The position numbers and the translations under genes are program-made. This document shows, piece after piece, positions 59,046-64,000 of a stretch of 64,000 nucleotides of DNA; within the stretch, counting starts at the first letter, position 1; each line of letters opens with the position of its first letter. Below the pieces are notes generated by a model. That model did no database searches. It was given only the letters and a program-made list of their open reading frames with translations, and was not told where the DNA came from. Source of the stretch: Moraxella haemolytica (GTDB taxonomy: Bacteria; Pseudomonadota; Gammaproteobacteria; Pseudomonadales; Moraxellaceae); NCBI RefSeq assembly GCF_030177935.1, contig NZ_CP089974.1, positions 1,426,001 to 1,490,000 on the forward strand, given 5' to 3'.

Positions 59046-60125
59046 TCAATCTAAGCATTCATGTTTTGCCAATATCGCACATATCTCAAGCAATCTATTG
59101 GCATAGCCCCATTCATTATCATACCATGCAAAAATCTTGATTTGCCTACCTGCCTGCATGAGCTGACCGCCATCAATGACCAGTGAATGATTATCGCCAA
59201 TAAAATCACTTGATACCAACGGCTCGTCAGTATAGCCCATGATACCCAAAAGCCTGTCTTGACTGGTCTGCCTTAAAAACTCCGCCACCGTTTCCACATT
59301 GACAGCCTGCCCAACAGTGATATTCACATCAATGGCAGCCACATTGATGGTTGGTACTCGGATGGAATGTCCGTTAATCCGCCCCTTTAAAAATGGCAAC
59401 ACTCGTTCGGTGGCATTGATACTACTTGAAGTGGTTGGAATGATATTGTTACTGGCGGTGCGTGCTCGCCTAAGATCCCTATGGGCTTGGTCAAGCACAT
59501 TTTGGTCGGCGGTGACTGCATGAATCTCGGTCATCATCACCGCATCAATACCAAATTGCTCATCAAATACTGACAATAGCGGTACAAGTGCCTGTGTGGT
59601 ACAAGATACGCCAGAGATGATGGGCAGATGACGACCAAGCAGTGATTCATTCACGCCCATCACAATGCTAGCATCCACCCTATCAAAGGGTGCGGCCCCA
59701 ACGATGACTTGATGAGCACCTGCCTTACGATGCCTACTGGCTTCATCATAAGAACGAAAACAGCCTGTACATTCAAGCACCACATCAACCCCTAGACTGC
59801 CCCACGGCAGATGGTTGGGATTACTTTCATTTAATAATAAAATTTGCCAATGCTTATCCTGATGACGCAGTCCAAAAAAGGATTGCCCACCTTGCTCGAT
59901 CAAGTCCGCCTGTACACCCATTGCCAAGAGTCTACCATGTGTCGAATCAAACTTTAGTAGATGTAGTAGCGTCTCACCATCAGCAATATCATTGATCGCC
60001 ACGATTTCAATCTGAGAAAACCGCTCGCTTTGTCTTAAAAAAGCTCGCAAGACATTTCTACCAATCCGACCGAAGCCGTTAATCGCCAAGCGAAGTTTTG
60101 GCGACTTTATCACAGATTCAGGCAT
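59046..60125 (-). CDS. Epd-like GAPDH-family dehydrogenase
   Basis: A 359-residue member of the glyceraldehyde-3-phosphate dehydrogenase superfamily. It has the NAD motif INGFGRIGRNVLRAF (about 15-29), the nucleophile in SGVSCTTQALVP (Cys 175) and the general-base His 202 in TEIHAVT. Downstream come DLRRARTASNNIIPTTSS and VRVPTINVAAIDVNITVG-like segments close to erythrose-4-phosphate dehydrogenase, which feeds pyridoxal phosphate synthesis. The usual SCTTN is SCTTQ here, so substrate is uncertain. The start at 60125 has AAGGAG 7 bases upstream and overlaps the helicase stop by 8 bases; an open extension of 10 codons lies inside the helicase gene. Confidence 0.85.
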   Translation of the reverse strand: MPESVIKSPKLRLAINGFGRIGRNVLRAFLRQSERFSQIEIVAINDIADGETLLHLLKFDSTHGRLLAMGVQADLIEQGGQSFFGLRHQDKHWQILLLNESNPNHLPWGSLGVDVVLECTGCFRSYDEASRHRKAGAHQVIVGAAPFDRVDASIVMGVNESLLGRHLPIISGVSCTTQALVPLLSVFDEQFGIDAVMMTEIHAVTADQNVLDQAHRDLRRARTASNNIIPTTSSSINATERVLPFLKGRINGHSIRVPTINVAAIDVNITVGQAVNVETVAEFLRQTSQDRLLGIMGYTDEPLVSSDFIGDNHSLVIDGGQLMQAGRQIKIFAWYDNEWGYANRLLEICAILAKHECLD

Positions 60126-61977
60126 CGCCAAGCTCCTTAGTACCAGATTTATCAATAAAAATCAAAGCAAGTCGCACTTCATTATAACCATAACGACCAC
60201 CCCATTCTTCCACAATAGGGCTTAACAAAACCCCCTCATCAAAGCCACCTTGAGATTCAATCGCATCATAAGCGACTTGTACATCAGCGATGATTTGATT
60301 GCTTGGGCGAATGTGGGCATAATCAAACTCGCTATTTTTTCGATACAGCTCGTCAATATGCCTGATGATGGTTGAGATGGCAAGACTTCTTTTGTGAGCA
60401 ATTTCATCAATACCAAGACCCTTATCCAGCAGTGCCTTAGTCTCTTGCAAGGTTTGACTTAATTGTGATTTTCGTACCAGATTTTTATCATCAATCTTTA
60501 TAAACGCAGGGTCATTATCTCGTCTATATTTTCTTTCTTCATCTTGTTTTTTTTGTTCAAGCAGACGCATTTCATTCTGATAAACCGTCTCTTTTGAAGT
60601 GATGCCTTGACAAGCAATGACAAAATCAAGGTGCAGTTTATCCAGTGTGTTGTTATCCAACATCAAAAATTCCGCCTCTTGCTCGGCAGCAATTTCCCAA
60701 AAACGCTTATCTACTCGAAATACCCATTCGTCCAACAGCAGGCTTTTTTGATTAAAGCCTAGCAGTTTTAGCCCATCTAAAGAACGCAGTCGAGACAAGG
60801 CTACATAACCTTGACCTGCTTCAAAGGTGCGAGATAAATCAATCTCCGCCGCCTCTAAAGTCATGCCTTGCGACTTATGTATCGTAATCGCCCAAGCAAG
60901 GCATAATGGTATCTGGGTGTAGCTTGCGATGACCAACCCATCTTTATCCTCAACTATCCATTCTTCAGGCTCAGCCAACACCTCTCTGCCACTGTTAAGA
61001 CGCACTAGCGGATATAACTGCTGAGCATTTGATAAAGACACCGAGTCATTCGGCGATACAAAATCCATAATCTCACCCATTGTGCCGTTAAATACGGCAT
61101 TATTTGGGTTGTTTTTGACAAACATTACCTTAGCACCGATTTTTAGATGCAGGTTTTCAGAGACTCTTACACTTCGCTTTAGATTATCCACCAGTATTTT
61201 ATCGCCAAAAGTATTCCCTTCATACCAATGGGATTTGCCATCTAGTTTGGCAAGCTCGGTTTCATTGATGTGATCCACATTGATGTTGTGTGTGTATAGA
61301 CGAATGCGGTTGATGTCTATGCTGTGATGCTGTGCTGATTTCAAAATATTAATAGCATCACTGCTGACTTGTTGAGCTCGAATCTGATTGAGAATGTCGT
61401 TCAGTGACATACCAAATCTTGCTGATTCATCTTGGGCATCTTGACGATGTTGCTCGGTTAGATAGCACACCAAAAGCTCTGCTGCTACCCATGATTTGGC
61501 CATAAAAGCAAATTTTTCTTTATTACTTTCGCCTTTTTTGCCAACAGGGGGAAGCTGAAAAAAATCTCCCGAAAAAATCACTTGCATTCCCCCAAAGGGC
61601 AAATCATTCTTACGAATGACTTTTAAAATCTCATTGAGCAAATCCACCTGATTGGCATGAAGCATGGAAATTTCATCAACAATCAGCACCTTTGATGACA
61701 CAATACGCTCACAAACCGATTGGCGAGACTTTAAGCGAGTAAAGTCAGCCACATCAAAGCTATCTTTAATGCCCATGCCCGACCATGAATGTATGGTCAT
61801 GCCGTTCATATGCGTAGCGGCAATGCCTGTGCTTGCTGTTACCGCCACTTCAATGTTGCGTGCACGCAAATAGCAGATGTATTCATTAAGCAAATAGGTC
61901 TTGCCAGCCCCTGCCTGCCCTGTCAAAAAGACATTTTTTCCTGTTTTTAAGATTGTTAATGCGGTTGATTGTTTCAT
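60118..61977 (-). CDS. PIF1-type AAA helicase with C-terminal HTH domain
   Basis: A 619-residue superfamily 1 helicase. Walker A is GQAGAGKT (about 20-27), followed by VTASTGIAATHMNGMTIHSW, the Walker B VLIVDEISMLHAN and GDFFQLPPVGKKG. A UvrD-like C-terminal region has AWAITIHKSQGMTLEAAEIDLSRTFEAGQGYVALSRL. The end carries a helix-turn-helix of the helicase C-terminal (HTH_40) type (IDEIAHKRSLAISTIIRHIDEL). Such proteins act on G-quadruplex or R-loop-containing DNA; the exact role is unknown. I start at MKQSTAL (61977), where homology begins, though no good Shine-Dalgarno is seen. It overlaps the Epd-like gene by 8 bases. Confidence 0.88.
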   Translation of the reverse strand: MKQSTALTILKTGKNVFLTGQAGAGKTYLLNEYICYLRARNIEVAVTASTGIAATHMNGMTIHSWSGMGIKDSFDVADFTRLKSRQSVCERIVSSKVLIVDEISMLHANQVDLLNEILKVIRKNDLPFGGMQVIFSGDFFQLPPVGKKGESNKEKFAFMAKSWVAAELLVCYLTEQHRQDAQDESARFGMSLNDILNQIRAQQVSSDAINILKSAQHHSIDINRIRLYTHNINVDHINETELAKLDGKSHWYEGNTFGDKILVDNLKRSVRVSENLHLKIGAKVMFVKNNPNNAVFNGTMGEIMDFVSPNDSVSLSNAQQLYPLVRLNSGREVLAEPEEWIVEDKDGLVIASYTQIPLCLAWAITIHKSQGMTLEAAEIDLSRTFEAGQGYVALSRLRSLDGLKLLGFNQKSLLLDEWVFRVDKRFWEIAAEQEAEFLMLDNNTLDKLHLDFVIACQGITSKETVYQNEMRLLEQKKQDEERKYRRDNDPAFIKIDDKNLVRKSQLSQTLQETKALLDKGLGIDEIAHKRSLAISTIIRHIDELYRKNSEFDYAHIRPSNQIIADVQVAYDAIESQGGFDEGVLLSPIVEEWGGRYGYNEVRLALIFIDKSGTKELGDA

Positions 61978-62208
61978 GTGGTTTTGCAATGATAAAAAAA
62001 TAAAAAGTGCGATAATTTGGAAATACAAAAAATCAAACACCCTAGCATAGCATAGTTTTTGATGGTGCGGATAGTTTTGCACCTATTTTTAGCAAAATTT
62101 TTATTCAAATTGACAGCAATCTTCATGTTTTATTTAGTCACACTAAAAATGACATACTGCATTCACAGTATGTCATCGTATTTGGTGCAATTTAAGTCAA
62201 GCACTCAA

Positions 62209-64000
62209 TTAAATCAGACTCTCTACCGCCGCCACTACTTTATCGGTGGTGATACCAAAGTACTCAAATAGATCTTTGGCAGGAGCAGATTCACCAAAGG
62301 TTGTCATGCCGATGACCTTGCCATCAAGCCCAACAAATTTATACCAATAATCAGTAATGCCTGCCTCCACCGCCACACGGCTACGGACTGCTGATGGTAG
62401 TACGCTTTCAATATAGTCTTTATCTTGTTTAACAAAAATCTCAGCACATGGCATGGACACCACACGCACGCCGATGCCTTTTTCACCAAGAATCTGATGA
62501 GCTTGCACTGCTAAATCCACCTCAGAGCCTGTGGCAATGATAATGGCTTGTAGGTCGCCCTTCTCTTTAACTAGTACATAAGCTCCTTTTTCAATCAAGG
62601 TGAGTTGTTCGTCTGTACGAGCTTGGTGTGCTAGATTTTGACGAGATAAGATGAGCGATGTTGGTGCATTGGCAGTTTGCAGGGAAATTTTCCATGCCAC
62701 AGCAGTTTCTACCGCATCGCAAGGTCTCCAAGTAAAATGATTTGGTGTCTGACGCAAACTTGCAATCTGCTCCACAGGCTGATGGGTTGGACCATCTTCG
62801 CCAAGACCAATACTGTCGTGGGTATAGACATTGATAACACGCTGTTTCATCAGTGCTGACATACGTACCGCATTACGAGCATATTCCATGAACATAAGGA
62901 ATGTGGCGGTATAAGGAATAAAACCGCCATGCAAAGCCACGCCATTGGCAATAGCCGTCATGCCAAATTCACGCACGCCATAATGTACATAGTTACCGTC
63001 TATATGCTCTTGCACACCTTTAGCACCGCTCCACAAGGTCAAGTTAGACCCCGTCAAGTCAGCCGAACCACCCAAAACTTCTGGTAGTAATGGAGCAAAT
63101 GCACCGATGGCATTTTGGCTTGCCTTACGAGTGGCGATTGTCTCACCTTTGGCTTGGCATGCTTTGATAAATTCATCAGCTTTGATAACAAAGTCGCTTG
63201 GTAACTCGCCTGATAATCTACGCATCAACTCGCTTGCTTGAGTAGGATATTTGGCTTGATAATCAGCAAATTGAGCATTCCAATCACTCTCCAAACGCTC
63301 GCCTTTATCGCAGGCATTCCACGCTTCATAAATCTCATTAGGAATCTCAAAAGCATTGGCATTACCCCAACCCAACTCTGCTCGAGTCAGTGCAATCTCA
63401 TCAACCCCAAGCGGTGCTCCATGACTGTCTTCTTTGCCTTGCTTATTCGGACTGCCCAGACCGATGACGGTTTTACAAATAATTAAGGTAGGCTTATTGG
63501 TTTCGGCTTTGGCTTGAATGGTCGCTTCACGAATGGCATCTGAATCATGACCATCTACACGCAGAACCTGCCAATTATAGCTCTCAAATCGTTTGGCAGT
63601 ATCGTCTGAAAACCAGCCTCCCACTTCACCATCAATAGAAATGCCGTTATCGTCATAATAGGCGATCAACTTGCCAAGCCCTAGTGTGCCAGCAAGCGAA
63701 CAGGCTTCATGCGACACACCTTCCATCAGGCAACCATCTCCCAAAAAACAATAGGTGTAGTGGTTAATGATGGCATTATCAGACTTATTAAACTGCCCTG
63801 CCAAAGTTTTTTCTGCCAACGCAAAACCCACTGCATTAGCAATGCCCTGCCCCAAAGGACCTGTGGTTGTCTCAACGCCATCAGCATAGCCATGCTCTGG
63901 ATGCCCTGCAGTTTTGGCGTGTAATTGGCGAAAATTTTTGATGTCATCAATCGTCAAATCATAGCCGGTCAGATGCAACAAAGCATACAGCAACATAGAG
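62209..64000 (-). CDS. tkt: Transketolase, N-terminus beyond the window
   Basis: The C-terminal 597 or so residues of a thiamine-diphosphate transketolase of the pentose phosphate pathway; about 65-70 N-terminal residues lie beyond the right edge. Visible are [35 protein letters not shown], the cofactor motif [59 protein letters not shown] and the C-terminal [17 protein letters not shown]. The frame stays open to the edge (TCT before the first visible ATG), so that ATG is internal. Between its stop and the helicase gene there is about 230 bases without a gene. Confidence 0.96.
   Translation of the reverse strand, partial: SMLLYALLHLTGYDLTIDDIKNFRQLHAKTAGHPEHGYADGVETTTGPLGQGIANAVGFALAEKTLAGQFNKSDNAIINHYTYCFLGDGCLMEGVSHEACSLAGTLGLGKLIAYYDDNGISIDGEVGGWFSDDTAKRFESYNWQVLRVDGHDSDAIREATIQAKAETNKPTLIICKTVIGLGSPNKQGKEDSHGAPLGVDEIALTRAELGWGNANAFEIPNEIYEAWNACDKGERLESDWNAQFADYQAKYPTQASELMRRLSGELPSDFVIKADEFIKACQAKGETIATRKASQNAIGAFAPLLPEVLGGSADLTGSNLTLWSGAKGVQEHIDGNYVHYGVREFGMTAIANGVALHGGFIPYTATFLMFMEYARNAVRMSALMKQRVINVYTHDSIGLGEDGPTHQPVEQIASLRQTPNHFTWRPCDAVETAVAWKISLQTANAPTSLILSRQNLAHQARTDEQLTLIEKGAYVLVKEKGDLQAIIIATGSEVDLAVQAHQILGEKGIGVRVVSMPCAEIFVKQDKDYIESVLPSAVRSRVAVEAGITDYWYKFVGLDGKVIGMTTFGESAPAKDLFEYFGITTDKVVAAVESLI

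Overview
The window is a stretch of chromosome from a Moraxellaceae bacterium, most likely a Moraxella species. This rests on the AT-leaning base composition, the gene content (UbiJ, YgfX/SdhE, an FFLEELY-type protein, a wax-ester-synthase/DGAT family acyltransferase, a ComEC competence channel) and gene neighbourhoods close to those of Acinetobacter and Psychrobacter. The species call is inference. I see no prophage, insertion sequence, integron or CRISPR array. Nearly all of it is core metabolism and cell-envelope genes.

Layout. 1-2 kb: the start of a lipoprotein gene (minus strand, cut by the edge), then ahcY behind a promoter and an S-adenosylhomocysteine riboswitch. 2.4-4.2 kb: rsmE and dinB. 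4.3-8.7 kb, minus strand: a HAD phosphatase, a glycine-rich YidB-like protein, ygfX-sdhE and a Pit phosphate transporter with a PHO-box-like site. 9.1-13.1 kb: an FFLEELY-like protein and the ubiquinone cluster ubiE-ubiJ-ubiB. 13.2-18.1 kb: a DUF1315 protein and nadK (minus), a Bax-inhibitor-1 family protein (plus), and the copper ATPase ccoI (minus). 18.4-25.8 kb, plus strand: PBP1B, prmA, an NCS2 purine permease, purH and a small RHH-like protein. 25.9-35.6 kb, minus strand: sppA, comEC, ispD, ftsB, eno, kdsA, pyrG and tag. 35.8-39.1 kb: a rhodanese, a tRNA Pro-Arg-His operon, thiG and the WS/DGAT enzyme. 39.3-45.6 kb: suhB and dxs (minus); ribA, hemF and a lipoprotein cytochrome c' (plus); a DUF2726 protein (minus). 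45.8-57 kb, minus strand: a SPOR/LysM protein, folC, accD, trpA, trpB, a YdfG-like SDR, trpF and a DUF4230 protein. 57.2-64 kb: proS (plus), then an Epd-like dehydrogenase, a PIF1-type helicase and the C-terminal part of transketolase (minus).

How the genes work together. Isoprenoid and quinone supply is well represented (dxs, ispD, ubiE, ubiJ, ubiB). So are cell-wall and division functions (PBP1B, ftsB, SPOR protein, kdsA for LPS Kdo), nucleotide synthesis (purH, pyrG, folC, NCS2 permease), respiratory-chain maturation (sdhE, ccoI, hemF, cytochrome c') and tryptophan/fatty-acid synthesis (trpFBA, accD).

The least ordinary part is 49.9-55.6 kb. The trpF...trpBA...accD-folC-SPOR row is interrupted by at least three decayed genes: a chimeric 3-hydroxyacyl-CoA dehydrogenase/Old Yellow Enzyme remnant, an internally deleted TauE/SafE-type permease and the tail of a TauD/TfdA-type dioxygenase. 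An ATG-less membrane-protein fragment lies there as well. A 50-codon reading frame between trpB and trpA overlaps the trpA start by ATGA. Other points worth checking are the SAH riboswitch with a visible Shine-Dalgarno-sequestering alternative pairing, the PHO-box at pit, and a ComEC whose metallo-beta-lactamase-like tail lacks the metal-binding motif.
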